From the NCBI GenBank assembly GCA_016192525.1, contig JACPTZ010000041.1, positions 1 through 64,000 on the forward strand: 64,000 nucleotides of DNA. The letters run 5' to 3'. How positions within the stretch are numbered: the first letter of the stretch is position 1; each line of letters begins with the position of its first letter. Below the pieces are notes generated by a model. It was not told the DNA's origin, ran no database searches, and saw only the letters and a program-made list of their open reading frames with translations. Of the stretch, positions 1-7,245 are shown in pieces. Origin of the DNA: Planctomycetota bacterium. GTDB lineage: Bacteria; Planctomycetota; MHYJ01; JACPTZ01. A program made the translations under genes and the position numbers.

Positions 1-150
1 GACGCGGAGGGGGGGGAGACGCGGAGGGGGGGGAGACGCGGAGGGGGGGGAGACGCGGAGGGTGGGGGAGACGCAGAGGGGGCGGAGACGCGGAGGGGTT
101 CTCGCGGAGACGCGGAGACGCGGAGGGGGTCTCGCGGAGGCGCGGAGAGC
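1..150. repeat. GC-rich tandem repeat
   Basis: The window opens with about eight imperfect copies of a 17-18 bp unit of the form GAGACGCGGAGGGGGGG. The copies become more diverged towards position 150. There is no open frame with recognisable protein features. The array continues beyond the left edge, so its true length is unknown. Confidence 0.85.
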
Positions 151-194
151 GCTTTCCACGCGGGCCTCGGGCCCCTCGTGACGAGCGCGCACCA

Positions 195-223
195 TTGACG
201 GTCTCTACCGGGGTTGCTATCCT
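195..223 (+). promoter_or_regulatory. sigma-70-like promoter of the PAP2 gene
   Basis: TTGACG (195-200), a 17-bp spacer and TATCCT (218-223) lie 15 bp before the ATG at 239. No clear Shine-Dalgarno sequence separates the promoter from the start, so the 5' leader would be very short. Confidence 0.6.
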
Positions 224-238
224 CCCGACGAACGCCCC

Positions 239-967
239 ATGCCGACCCTCCTGCGCGAATACCCGCGTCTCCTCGGCATCCCGTTCCTGCTGTTCGGGGT
301 GTTCCCCTGGTACTTCGTCCTGAACGCCTCGACCGATTCCGCCTCTGCGGCGCGGCTCGCCCTCCCTCTCGATCGCGCCATCGTCTGCATCCCCGCCTGG
401 GAGTACGTCTACGCCCTGGTCTACCTCTTTCTCGTCCTGCCGGCCTTCGTCGTGCGGGACCGCGAACTCCTCGCCCGCATCTGCTGCGCGTACGGGATGT
501 CCATGATCGTCTCGTTCGCGATCTTCTACCTCTATCCGGTCACGATGGACCGCCCCGAGGTCCCGGTCACCGATTTCACCTCCTGGCTGCTTCGGCTCCA
601 GTACCAGATCGACGGGCCGAACAACTGTTTTCCGTCCATCCATCTCTCGATCGCCTTCTCCTGTGCCTTCGGAGTGACCAAGGCGGACCGCAAGCAGGGG
701 CCGTGGCTCATCGCCATCGCCGCCGTGATCGGGATTTCGACCCTCTTCGTGAAGGCGCACTACATCGCGGATGTGATCGGCGGCATCACTGTCGCGGTGA
801 TCGCGTACTGGATCTGGATCCGGCCCTATCCCACCGACGGTCGGCCCGTCGACGAACTCGCCCATCCCGCGCGATTCGGCCTGCTCGGGGTCTCGGCGCT
901 CTACCTGGCGTCGTGGGGCCTCATCTACGGGGCCTATCAGGCGGGGTGGACGCCGTGGAGGGGGTGA
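239..967 (+). CDS. PAP2-superfamily membrane phosphatase
   Basis: This 242-residue polytopic membrane protein of the type 2 phosphatidic acid phosphatase (PAP2) superfamily probably hydrolyses or transfers a phosphate from a lipid or inositol-type substrate at the membrane. The core motif PSIH (about residues 132-135) and the S-x6-H-x3-D motif (S167, H174, D178) match the second and third PAP2 signatures. The Arg usually following the Ser of the third motif is Thr here. Five or six hydrophobic segments are visible, with the catalytic motifs near one face. The gene has its own promoter and no obvious operon partner. The substrate cannot be told from sequence; inositolphosphotransferase-like members are a plausible relative. 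Confidence 0.8.
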   Translation: MPTLLREYPRLLGIPFLLFGVFPWYFVLNASTDSASAARLALPLDRAIVCIPAWEYVYALVYLFLVLPAFVVRDRELLARICCAYGMSMIVSFAIFYLYPVTMDRPEVPVTDFTSWLLRLQYQIDGPNNCFPSIHLSIAFSCAFGVTKADRKQGPWLIAIAAVIGISTLFVKAHYIADVIGGITVAVIAYWIWIRPYPTDGRPVDELAHPARFGLLGVSALYLASWGLIYGAYQAGWTPWRG

Positions 968-975
968 GCCGTCGC

Positions 976-1004
976 TTGCGCTTCCCGCGCCGGAATGCTA
1001 GACT
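976..1004 (+). promoter_or_regulatory. Extended -10 promoter of the small in-frame-TGA gene
   Basis: TTGCGC (976-981), a 17-bp spacer and TAGACT (999-1004) preceded by TGC form an extended -10 promoter. Transcription would start near 1011, about 30 nt before the AGGAG/ATG of the small gene. The site argues that this short frame is a dedicated gene and not noise. Confidence 0.55.
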
Positions 1005-1040
1005 GCGGGTGTTGAGGCGTGTCCCCTTCAGGAGAGTGTC

Positions 1041-1217
1041 ATGGCAAAGATTCTGGGAAGCCTTCTCGGTGGAGGCCTGGGCCTCGGCGTCGGGGCCGCC
1101 ATCCTCGCGAGGCAGGAATGCGTGACCTGAATCAGCCCGGCGGTGATCTCCACGGTCGTGGGGATCGTCGGCGGCCTGCTCGTGGCGGGACTCTGGAAGA
1201 AGCCGCCCGCCGCCTGA
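1041..1217 (+). CDS. Small two-helix membrane protein with in-frame TGA (candidate selenoprotein)
   Basis: A dedicated promoter and AGGAG six nt before ATG open a frame of 29 sense codons, then TGA (1128-1130), then 28 more sense codons to a second TGA (1215-1217). Both halves read as Gly/Ala/Val-rich transmembrane helices, and the C-terminus is LWKKPPAA. If TGA is read as selenocysteine (U), the loop between the helices contains CVTU, a CxxU redox motif. Downstream, AUCUCCAC-GGUC-GUGGGGAU (1146-1165) can form an 8-bp stem with a GGUC loop, 23 nt after the TGA. This spacing and the loop G fit the bacterial SECIS rules, and GGUC is also the loop of the E. coli fdhF element as I recall it. Alternatives are a true 29-residue peptide or a nonsense mutation. 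No selenocysteine machinery is present in the window. Not in the ORF track. Confidence 0.5.
1146..1165 (+). promoter_or_regulatory. SECIS-like hairpin after in-frame TGA
   Basis: Eight consecutive pairs (one U-G) close a GGUC tetraloop whose first base lies 23 nt 3' of the TGA. It sits inside the coding frame, as bacterial SECIS elements do. The bulged U that E. coli SelB contacts in fdhF has no exact counterpart; the U-G wobble is the nearest. Confidence 0.4.
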
Positions 1218-1218
1218 T

Positions 1219-2463
1219 CTACCTCAGTACCGCGCTCGCAAACGTGACGGTCGACTTCGTGTCGGGATCGAGCGTTTGACCGTAGGTGAGCACTTCGGCC
1301 TTCGAGGCGTCCACCGTCCGAAGGAGGGTGTAGATCGCCGGATAGCCGCAGATGTGGCGGGCGTCGCCGTCCTTCGCGATGCCGGCGTAGAAGGCGGCGG
1401 GATCGCGGGCCACGACCGCATCGAGCAGCGACCGGTCGGCGGCCTCGATCTTCGGGAGCCGCTCCAGAGTGATCGCCTCCTCGTCGCCGAACTGCGGCCC
1501 CTGATGGGCGAGGTCCACGCCGGCGACCACGCACACCTCTTCCCCCCTCGACTGCACCATCTCCCTGAGCGTTCGGATGAAGTCCTCGATCTCCGGGGTC
1601 TTCTCCGGCGGCTTCCTGGCGTCCATCGACTCCGAGTGCGTTCCGCACAGGATCGGCACGATCCGGATCCTGCGCCTTCCCTGGAAGAGGTGCTGGAGGA
1701 AGACCACCTGGAACTCGATCGAGTGCTCGTCCCGATGGACGTACTCGGCCTCGAAGCAGGGGCGACCGTACCGGCGGGCGAGTTCATCGACGAAATCGAC
1801 GTCGGTCGGCGCCACCCCGTAGGGCGTCTCGAAGTCCTTCCGCGTGAGGGTAAAGACCTCGCCGAGGCCGGTATGGGCGATGCCGAGGACGACGAAGAGG
1901 GTGGCCTTCGGGCATCCCTCCGCGAGCGCCTTGTAGGCCCAGCCGTAGGCGGGTCCGCCGCGGTGATAGTCGATATGCGGGGCCATGAGTCCCCGCACCG
2001 GCCGGGCGGCGCTGTTCGGGACCGGCTTCGACCCGGGGCCCTTCGCGGCCGTGTAGAAGGAGTCAAGCCTCTGGCGCAGGGCTGTCGGATCGGTGGGGTA
2101 GCCCCCGCCGGCGTGGGAGGCGACGCGCACCGTCGAGGCTGCGAACTCGTCCCGCACCCTCTGGAACGCCTGACGGAAGCGCGGGGTGTCGAGAAACAGG
2201 GCGTCGTCGAGCTGATCGATGATCTTCTCGATGTCGTCGGCCGGGATGATGGCGCCGAACCGTTTCGCCACCTCCGACTGGACGTCGCGGAGGTCGCGCA
2301 CGCCGTCGCACATCGCCATCACGACATAGGCGGGAACCGGGAGCCCGAGCATCACCTGGCTGAGGTGGAGGGGGTCGCGCAGGAGGACGACCGGCCCCTG
2401 TTCGCCCCGGGTGGGGACGGTCTCGACGGGGCGGAGACGCGGCAGCGGGCCTTCGCGGGGCAT
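1219..2463 (-). CDS. Memo-family protein (AmmeMemoRadiSam system protein B) with N-terminal PqqD-like region
   Basis: The 414-residue protein has a C-terminal Memo domain from about residue 155, with APHIDYHRGG (His163, His167), HRDEHSIEFQ, GVDLAHQGPQFGD and ARHICGYPA. These carry the conserved metal or active-site residues of the family, which shares a fold with extradiol dioxygenases. The first 100 residues are Leu/Val/Asp-rich and resemble a PqqD-like or winged-helix module, as in longer bacterial members. Such proteins often occur with AMMECR1 and radical-SAM partners of unknown chemistry; neither is here. Its start lies one nt after the stop codon of the upstream lipoprotein gene, so the two are probably co-transcribed. 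The function is unproven for bacterial members. Confidence 0.85.
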   Translation of the reverse strand: MPREGPLPRLRPVETVPTRGEQGPVVLLRDPLHLSQVMLGLPVPAYVVMAMCDGVRDLRDVQSEVAKRFGAIIPADDIEKIIDQLDDALFLDTPRFRQAFQRVRDEFAASTVRVASHAGGGYPTDPTALRQRLDSFYTAAKGPGSKPVPNSAARPVRGLMAPHIDYHRGGPAYGWAYKALAEGCPKATLFVVLGIAHTGLGEVFTLTRKDFETPYGVAPTDVDFVDELARRYGRPCFEAEYVHRDEHSIEFQVVFLQHLFQGRRRIRIVPILCGTHSESMDARKPPEKTPEIEDFIRTLREMVQSRGEEVCVVAGVDLAHQGPQFGDEEAITLERLPKIEAADRSLLDAVVARDPAAFYAGIAKDGDARHICGYPAIYTLLRTVDASKAEVLTYGQTLDPDTKSTVTFASAVLR

Positions 2464-2464
2464 C

Positions 2465-2845
2465 CTACTCCTGGTGGCGTTTCTTCCCGCGTTCGTGAAG
2501 GGCCTGGTGGCGCAGGTCGTGGAGGAGTTCGACCACCTGCGACTGCACCTCGGGCGAGTGTCGGACCGTGAGCCGGCCGGCTTCGCATCCGAGCGAGTGC
2601 CCCTCCCAGTCCCAGGTTCCGGTCGCGATGCCGTTGCGGATGCGGTCGCAGAGTTCCTTCTCGCTGAGGGGGTGCTTTCCGCCGGCGAAGTCGGAGACGT
2701 CGTAGATCTTCACGACCGGCGGTTTCTGGGGCACCGGCTCCGTGCAGTTCCGGCACGCCGGGTCCAGGGGCGGCGTATGGAAATGGCAGCCGGCGATCAG
2801 TCCCGCCAGGCAGACCGCCACGACGAGGGTCTGTCGATGCGTCAT
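2465..2845 (-). CDS. Lipoprotein with secretin/STN-like domain
   Basis: This 126-residue protein has a lipoprotein signal (short charged start, hydrophobic core, lipobox LIAGC with Cys about residue 20), so it should be anchored in a membrane on the outer face of the cytoplasm. The mature part contains a VVKIYDVSDFAGG start and an EVQSQVVELLHDLR end, the pattern of small secretin N-terminal/STN-like domains abundant in planctomycete exported proteins. Two additional Cys (ACRNC) follow the lipidation site. AGGAGG six nt before ATG sets the start. It precedes the Memo gene with a one-nt gap. Its role is unknown. Confidence 0.7.
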   Translation of the reverse strand: MTHRQTLVVAVCLAGLIAGCHFHTPPLDPACRNCTEPVPQKPPVVKIYDVSDFAGGKHPLSEKELCDRIRNGIATGTWDWEGHSLGCEAGRLTVRHSPEVQSQVVELLHDLRHQALHERGKKRHQE

Positions 2846-2875
2846 CAGAAGCCTCCTGAAGTTCCTGAGGCCGCG

Positions 2876-3427
2876 CTACACTCCCAGCCGGTCGGCCTCC
2901 GCCTGGAGCGCCGAGAGGACCTCCGCGATGTGCGCGTCGAGGTCCACCCCGAGTTCCGCCGCTCCCTTCACGACGTCGTCCCGGTTCACCCCCGCCGCGA
3001 ATCGCTTCTCCTTGAGCTTCTTCCGGACCGCCTTCACGTCGACGTCCTTCACCGACTTCGACGGCCGGACGAGCGCCACCGCGATGCAGAAACCGGTGAG
3101 TTCATCGCAGGCGTACAGCATCTTCGCGAGCGGCGTATCGCGCGGGACACCGGTGTAATCGGCATGTCCGAGGATGGCCCGCACCACTTCTTCCGGCGCC
3201 CCGCGCCGGGCGAGCACCTCGCACCCGAGGCGGGGGTGCTGCTCGGGGGAGGGGTGTTTCTCGTAGTCGAAGTCGTGCATGAGGCCCGCGAGGCCCCACG
3301 TCTCCTCGCTCGCCCCGTTCTTCCGGGCGAAGTGGCGCATCACCGCCTCGACGGCCAGGGCGTGCCGCCGGAGCGATTCGCCCGCCGTCCACTCGCAGAG
3401 GAGCGCCCACGCCTCGTCGCGCGTCAT
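2876..3427 (-). CDS. HD-domain phosphohydrolase
   Basis: A cytosolic protein of 183 residues with an HD domain: RRHALAVEAVMRHFA, GLMHDFDYEKHP (the HD pair) and a later LGHADYTG give the metal-binding His/Asp set of the superfamily, which hydrolyses phosphoesters, often nucleotides. The ORF track starts six codons earlier, but the -10 box of the gene's promoter lies at 3436-3441, so the upstream Met would fall outside the transcript. The ATG at 3425-3427 is eight nt past the -10, which implies a leaderless mRNA. It is divergent from the phosphodiesterase gene. The substrate is unknown. Confidence 0.8.
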   Translation of the reverse strand: MTRDEAWALLCEWTAGESLRRHALAVEAVMRHFARKNGASEETWGLAGLMHDFDYEKHPSPEQHPRLGCEVLARRGAPEEVVRAILGHADYTGVPRDTPLAKMLYACDELTGFCIAVALVRPSKSVKDVDVKAVRKKLKEKRFAAGVNRDDVVKGAAELGVDLDAHIAEVLSALQAEADRLGV

Positions 3428-3435
3428 GGCGGGGG

Positions 3436-3464
3436 AGATTAGCACGGCCGGGGCGGGGGGTCAA
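3436..3464 (-). promoter_or_regulatory. Leaderless-type promoter of the HD gene
   Basis: Read on the minus strand: TTGACC, a 17-bp spacer and TAATCT, then eight nt to ATG. It decides the start codon of the HD gene. Confidence 0.65.
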
Positions 3465-3483
3465 TGACGTGCAGCGGCCTTCC

Positions 3484-3512
3484 TTGACGCTCCGCCGCGC
3501 GGCCGCTACGAT
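3484..3512 (+). promoter_or_regulatory. Leaderless-type promoter of the phosphodiesterase gene
   Basis: TTGACG (3484-3489), a 17-bp spacer and TACGAT (3507-3512), then eight nt to ATG at 3521. It lies back-to-back with the HD promoter, with 19 bp between the two -35 boxes. Confidence 0.65.
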
Positions 3513-3520
3513 TCCGCCCC

Positions 3521-4870
3521 ATGACCCGCCGCCTCCTCGTCATCGACTGCGCCGGCCTCTCCTACGGACTTCTCAGGCATACCGCCGCCTTTCCGAATCT
3601 CACCGCCCTCGCCCGCCAGGGGGGGGGGCCGTGGCCGCTTCGACCGACGTTTCCCGCGGTGACGTGCAGCGTCCAGGCCACGCTCACCACCGGCGTCCCC
3701 CCCGCGAAGCACGGGATCATCGCGAACGGTTACTTCGACCGGGAGCGGCTCAGGACCCAGTTCTGGGAGCAGTCGGACCGGCTCGTCCAGTCGGAGCGGA
3801 TCTGGGAGACGCTTCGCTCCCGCGTCGAGCACTTCACCAGCGCGATGCTCTTCTGGCAGAACTCGATCGGGTCGTCGAACGACGTCGTGCTCACCCCCGC
3901 CCCGATCCACAAGCACCACGGCGGGATGATCCAGGACTGTTATGCGAGGCCGGCCGGGCTCTATCAGGACCTCGTCGCGAAGTTCGGGAAGTTCAGCCTC
4001 TGGTGGTACTGGGGTCCGCTCACCTCCATCAAGGCGACGCAGTGGATCGGCCGGGCCACCGCGGAGGTGTTGAGGAGGCACGCCCCGAACCTCTGCCTCA
4101 CCTACCTGCCGCACCTCGACTACAACCAGCAGCGGTGGGGTCCGGACGACCCGCGGCTCGCGGAGGATTGTCGTGCGCTGGACGCCGTTCTGGGCGAACT
4201 GCTCGACGCCGCGAAGGGCGCCGGATACGAATCGATCGTCCTGTCGGACTACGGGATGACGGCGGTTCGCGCCGCGGTGCCGGTCAACCGGATTCTCCGC
4301 GAGGCCGGGTTTCTCTCGGTCCGCCGGGTGGGGCCGCAGGAGTGGCTCGACTTCGCGGAGTCGCGGGCCTGGGCGATGGCCGACCACCAGATCGCGCACC
4401 TCTTCGTCCGGCGCGAGGAGGAGGCCGCCGTCGGGGACCTCCTCCGGGGCACGTCCGGCGTGGAGCGGGTTCTGGATCGGGCGGCGCAGCGGGAGGCGGG
4501 GATCGACCACGCCCGGTCCGGCGAGCTCGTGGCGATCGCGTCACGCGACGCCTGGTTTTCCTACCCCTGGTGGGCCGACGAGCGGGCGGCGCCCGACTTC
4601 GCGAGTCACGTCGACATCCACAACAAGCCCGGCTACGACCCCTGCGAGCTGTTCTGGCAGTGGTTTCCGCCGCTTCACGTCCCGAACGCCCCGGAGCGGA
4701 TCCGCGGCTCGCACGGCCGTGTCCCGGACTCGCTGGAATCGCACGGTATCTGCGTCACCGGATTTCCCCCGCCCTCCGGCCCAACCTCGCCTGAGGGAGT
4801 CACCGATGTCGGGGTGTACGAGATGGTCCGGGATCATCTCGCGAGACGGAAGACATCGGCGGGCGGGTGA
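3521..4870 (+). CDS. Type I phosphodiesterase/nucleotide pyrophosphatase family protein
   Basis: This 449-residue protein of the alkaline phosphatase superfamily hydrolyses phosphodiester or pyrophosphate bonds in its relatives. Metal and nucleophile motifs are visible: VIDCAG near the N-terminus (Asp9), FPAVTCSVQATLTTG with the likely Thr nucleophile (about 48), HLDYNQQRWGPD, LSDYGMT and DIHNKPGYDP. No signal peptide is evident, so it is probably cytosolic. It is followed after 41 nt by an esterase gene with its own strong ribosome-binding site; the two may form a unit that removes a phosphoester and then an ester. The substrate is unknown. Confidence 0.8.
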   Translation: MTRRLLVIDCAGLSYGLLRHTAAFPNLTALARQGGGPWPLRPTFPAVTCSVQATLTTGVPPAKHGIIANGYFDRERLRTQFWEQSDRLVQSERIWETLRSRVEHFTSAMLFWQNSIGSSNDVVLTPAPIHKHHGGMIQDCYARPAGLYQDLVAKFGKFSLWWYWGPLTSIKATQWIGRATAEVLRRHAPNLCLTYLPHLDYNQQRWGPDDPRLAEDCRALDAVLGELLDAAKGAGYESIVLSDYGMTAVRAAVPVNRILREAGFLSVRRVGPQEWLDFAESRAWAMADHQIAHLFVRREEEAAVGDLLRGTSGVERVLDRAAQREAGIDHARSGELVAIASRDAWFSYPWWADERAAPDFASHVDIHNKPGYDPCELFWQWFPPLHVPNAPERIRGSHGRVPDSLESHGICVTGFPPPSGPTSPEGVTDVGVYEMVRDHLARRKTSAGG

Positions 4871-4911
4871 GCGCCTTCGGGTCTGAGGGAATCGATTCAA
4901 AGGAGTGTCTC

Positions 4912-5910
4912 ATGCCGGGTACCGTCTTCATCGACCGCTTCGAGAGCCGCGTCCTCAGGAGGAATCCGCTCCGTGATCCGCACCTCCGCCGGATGCCGGT
5001 CTATCTCCCGCCCTCCTACGGCCGGTCGACGCGACGCTTTCCCGTCATCTACGTCCTCACCGGCTTCACCGGCTCGGGCGAATCGCACCTCAACCGCCGC
5101 CCGTGGAGCGAGACCTTCCCCGAGCGGTGCGACCGGCTCATCCGGCAGCGCAGGATGAAGGAGGCGATCGTCGTCTTCCCCGACTGCTTCACCCGGTATG
5201 GCGGCAGTCAGTACCTGAACTCCTCCGCGGTGGGACGGTACGAGGACTACGTCGTCCGCGAGATCGTCCCGCACATCGACCGTACCTTCCGCACTCTCCC
5301 GCGCCCGGGTTCCCGGGCCGTGATGGGGAAGTCGAGCGGCGGGTACGGCGCCATCGTGCTGGGGATGCGCCACCCGGACGTCTTCGGCCTCGTCGCCTGT
5401 CAGAGCGGGGACATGTACTTCTGCTATTGCTACTTCCCCGACATCCCGAAGTACCTCTCCGCGCTGCCGAGGCACGGCGGCACCACGGCGAAGTTCCTCC
5501 GGAAGTTCTGGAAGTCGCCGAAGAAGTCCGGCGAGCAGATGATGATGATCAACCTCGTGGCGATGTCCGCCTGCTACGCCCCGAATCCGAAGTCGCCGCT
5601 GGGCTTCGATGTTCCGTGGGACGAGAAGACGGGGCAGTTGCGGTGGGACGTGTGGCGCCGGTTCATCAAGTGGGACCCGGTCGCGATGATGGACCGCTAT
5701 CGCGCGAACCTTCGGCGTCTCCGCTTCATCTTCCTCGACTGCGGGACGAGGGACGAATTCCAGCTCCATCACGGCGCCCGCATCTTCTCCCGCCGCCTCC
5801 GCGAGTGGGGCCTCCCCCACGTCCACGAGGAGTTCGACGACGGCCACATGGACATCCCGTACCGCAACGACCGCGCGCTGGAGCTGCTGTCGCGAAAGTG
5901 GCAGGGCTGA
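4912..5910 (+). CDS. Esterase D/PF00756-type alpha/beta hydrolase
   Basis: A serine esterase of 332 residues. The nucleophile elbow is GKSSGGYGA and the C-terminal EEFDDGHMDIPYRND supplies the His. The N-terminal RMPVYLPPSYG and FPVIYVLTG are typical of the family. The ORF track begins 15 codons earlier, but AAAGGAG six nt before the ATG at 4912 marks the real start. No signal peptide is present, so a cytosolic acyl ester is the likely substrate. It sits directly behind the phosphodiesterase gene on the same strand. Confidence 0.8.
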   Translation: MPGTVFIDRFESRVLRRNPLRDPHLRRMPVYLPPSYGRSTRRFPVIYVLTGFTGSGESHLNRRPWSETFPERCDRLIRQRRMKEAIVVFPDCFTRYGGSQYLNSSAVGRYEDYVVREIVPHIDRTFRTLPRPGSRAVMGKSSGGYGAIVLGMRHPDVFGLVACQSGDMYFCYCYFPDIPKYLSALPRHGGTTAKFLRKFWKSPKKSGEQMMMINLVAMSACYAPNPKSPLGFDVPWDEKTGQLRWDVWRRFIKWDPVAMMDRYRANLRRLRFIFLDCGTRDEFQLHHGARIFSRRLREWGLPHVHEEFDDGHMDIPYRNDRALELLSRKWQG

Positions 5911-6249
5911 TTTGGAGTGCGGCCTCGCGCCGCTCTCTGGAGTGCGGCGACTCGTCGCCGCCTTGCGCGGCGCAGCCCGCTTGCCCGTCCCCGAGCCGCG
6001 AAGCGGCCGCGACTTGCCCCTGACCATGCCCGGTTTCTGTTGTTTCTGTGGTTGTTGTTTCGGTTGTTGTTGTTTCTGTTTCTCTGGCAGGGCGTTGCCC
6101 CGGCTTTACGACGGGGTATTCGTCCACGAACAGGCCCAGCGGGCTGATCACCGAGTGCCCGTCGGGCCGGGCGCGTTTCACGGGGTCAGGCCCCGAAAAG
6201 CGTCTGCCCGCCATCCGGGTGGCGGGGGAACAAGTTCCCGCACTCCAAA
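5911..6249. repeat. Repeat-rich spacer bounded by TTTGGAGTGCGG inverted repeat
   Basis: The 413-nt gap between genes begins with TTTGGAGTGCGG (5911-5922), directly after the esterase stop, and the exact reverse complement lies at 6238-6249. Inside are GGAGTGCGGCGACTCGTCGC hairpin sequence and a GTTTCTGTT/GTTGTTGTTTC tract (about 6037-6090) related to the AAGAAACAG arrays seen elsewhere. No gene is recognised inside and no clear target duplication flanks it. Confidence 0.6.
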
Positions 6250-6263
6250 TGGACGCTTTCGCC

Positions 6264-6293
6264 TTGACTCCCTTCACTGGCCGGGCATAAACT
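6264..6293 (+). promoter_or_regulatory. Promoter of the 296-residue exported protein
   Basis: TTGACT (6264-6269) and TAAACT (6288-6293, 18-bp spacer), or CATAAA with a 16-bp spacer, precede a GGAGGGAGGAAC ribosome-binding site and ATG at 6324. Confidence 0.45.
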
Positions 6294-6323
6294 GGCGTCC
6301 ATCATCCTGGAGGGAGGAACCTC

Positions 6324-7214
6324 ATGCGTCCCCTGCTCGTCTGCTTCGCCCTTGCGCTCCTGCCGTCCGCGGCCCTCGCCACCCCGGATGACGAGCGCGT
6401 TAAGGAACTGCTCCAGAGTGAGGACTACACCGTCACCTGGGGCTCCCCGCCCACCTACGACGCCGGGGCCGAGCTGGAGATCGGAGACGGGAGCGGCCAC
6501 GGCGGCACGCTCGGCTGGCGGCGCTTCCGGCCCGGGGCGGACGGGGTGGAGGTGCTTCACCTCCAGTTTGACGAAGGGTGGAAACCGTATAAATCGAAGT
6601 GGCCGCCGGACGAGGCCCCGCTCGTCATCAAGCGCGCGAGGATGAAGACCGGGGCCTATGAGGCCCTGCTGCGGCAACTGGCCGTCGTGGCCGCGGCCGG
6701 GCTCGAACGGGTCTTCAAGGGGTCGATCACGGGTTCCTCAAGTGATTTCTGGGTTCAGGTCCGTCTCGCGGAGAAGGAGAAGTCGCTGCTCGATCTCGAG
6801 TGGGCGGGATACCGGGGCAGTTCCAACCAATTGAAGTACGCCAGGCCCCAGGCCGCGGTCACCCTCGCGCGCGAGGCGGTCAAGGACCTCGAATTCAAGG
6901 AAGGGCCTCTGACGGACGAAGAGCGCGGCTGGCTCAGCGCCAAGTTCCTCCGGGACTGGGCGAAGTTCAAGGATCTGGAGTTCCACTGGTGGGTGAGGGA
7001 GCGGTACATCGTGACGATCGGCGCCGTCGGGGACAAGTCGGTCCTCAAGACCCTCCGCGAGATCCTCGGCGGCGATCCCAAGGACCGGTGCGTGTACCAC
7101 GCCATCAACGCGATCACGCGGCTGACGGGGAAGGACGTGCGGGAGAAGCCGGTGGAGGAGATGGACGTCGAGAAGACGCGGGAAAGCGTGTTGAGAATGC
7201 TCGAGGAGGAGTAG
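6324..7214 (+). CDS. Exported protein of unknown function
   Basis: I do not recognise this family. The 296-residue product has a clear Sec signal peptide (MRPLLVCFALALLPSAALA, cleavage after ALA). The mature part has a mixed alpha/beta region, then a helical C-terminal half in which DKSVLKTLREILGGDP and CVYHAINAITRLTG resemble two HEAT-like helices, common in planctomycete exported proteins. The start is fixed by GGAGG about seven nt upstream. It converges on the HEAT-repeat gene that follows on the other strand. Confidence 0.65.
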   Translation: MRPLLVCFALALLPSAALATPDDERVKELLQSEDYTVTWGSPPTYDAGAELEIGDGSGHGGTLGWRRFRPGADGVEVLHLQFDEGWKPYKSKWPPDEAPLVIKRARMKTGAYEALLRQLAVVAAAGLERVFKGSITGSSSDFWVQVRLAEKEKSLLDLEWAGYRGSSNQLKYARPQAAVTLAREAVKDLEFKEGPLTDEERGWLSAKFLRDWAKFKDLEFHWWVRERYIVTIGAVGDKSVLKTLREILGGDPKDRCVYHAINAITRLTGKDVREKPVEEMDVEKTRESVLRMLEEE

Positions 7215-7245
7215 CTACGGCGCGTGGCGGAGTTTGTCGACGCGG

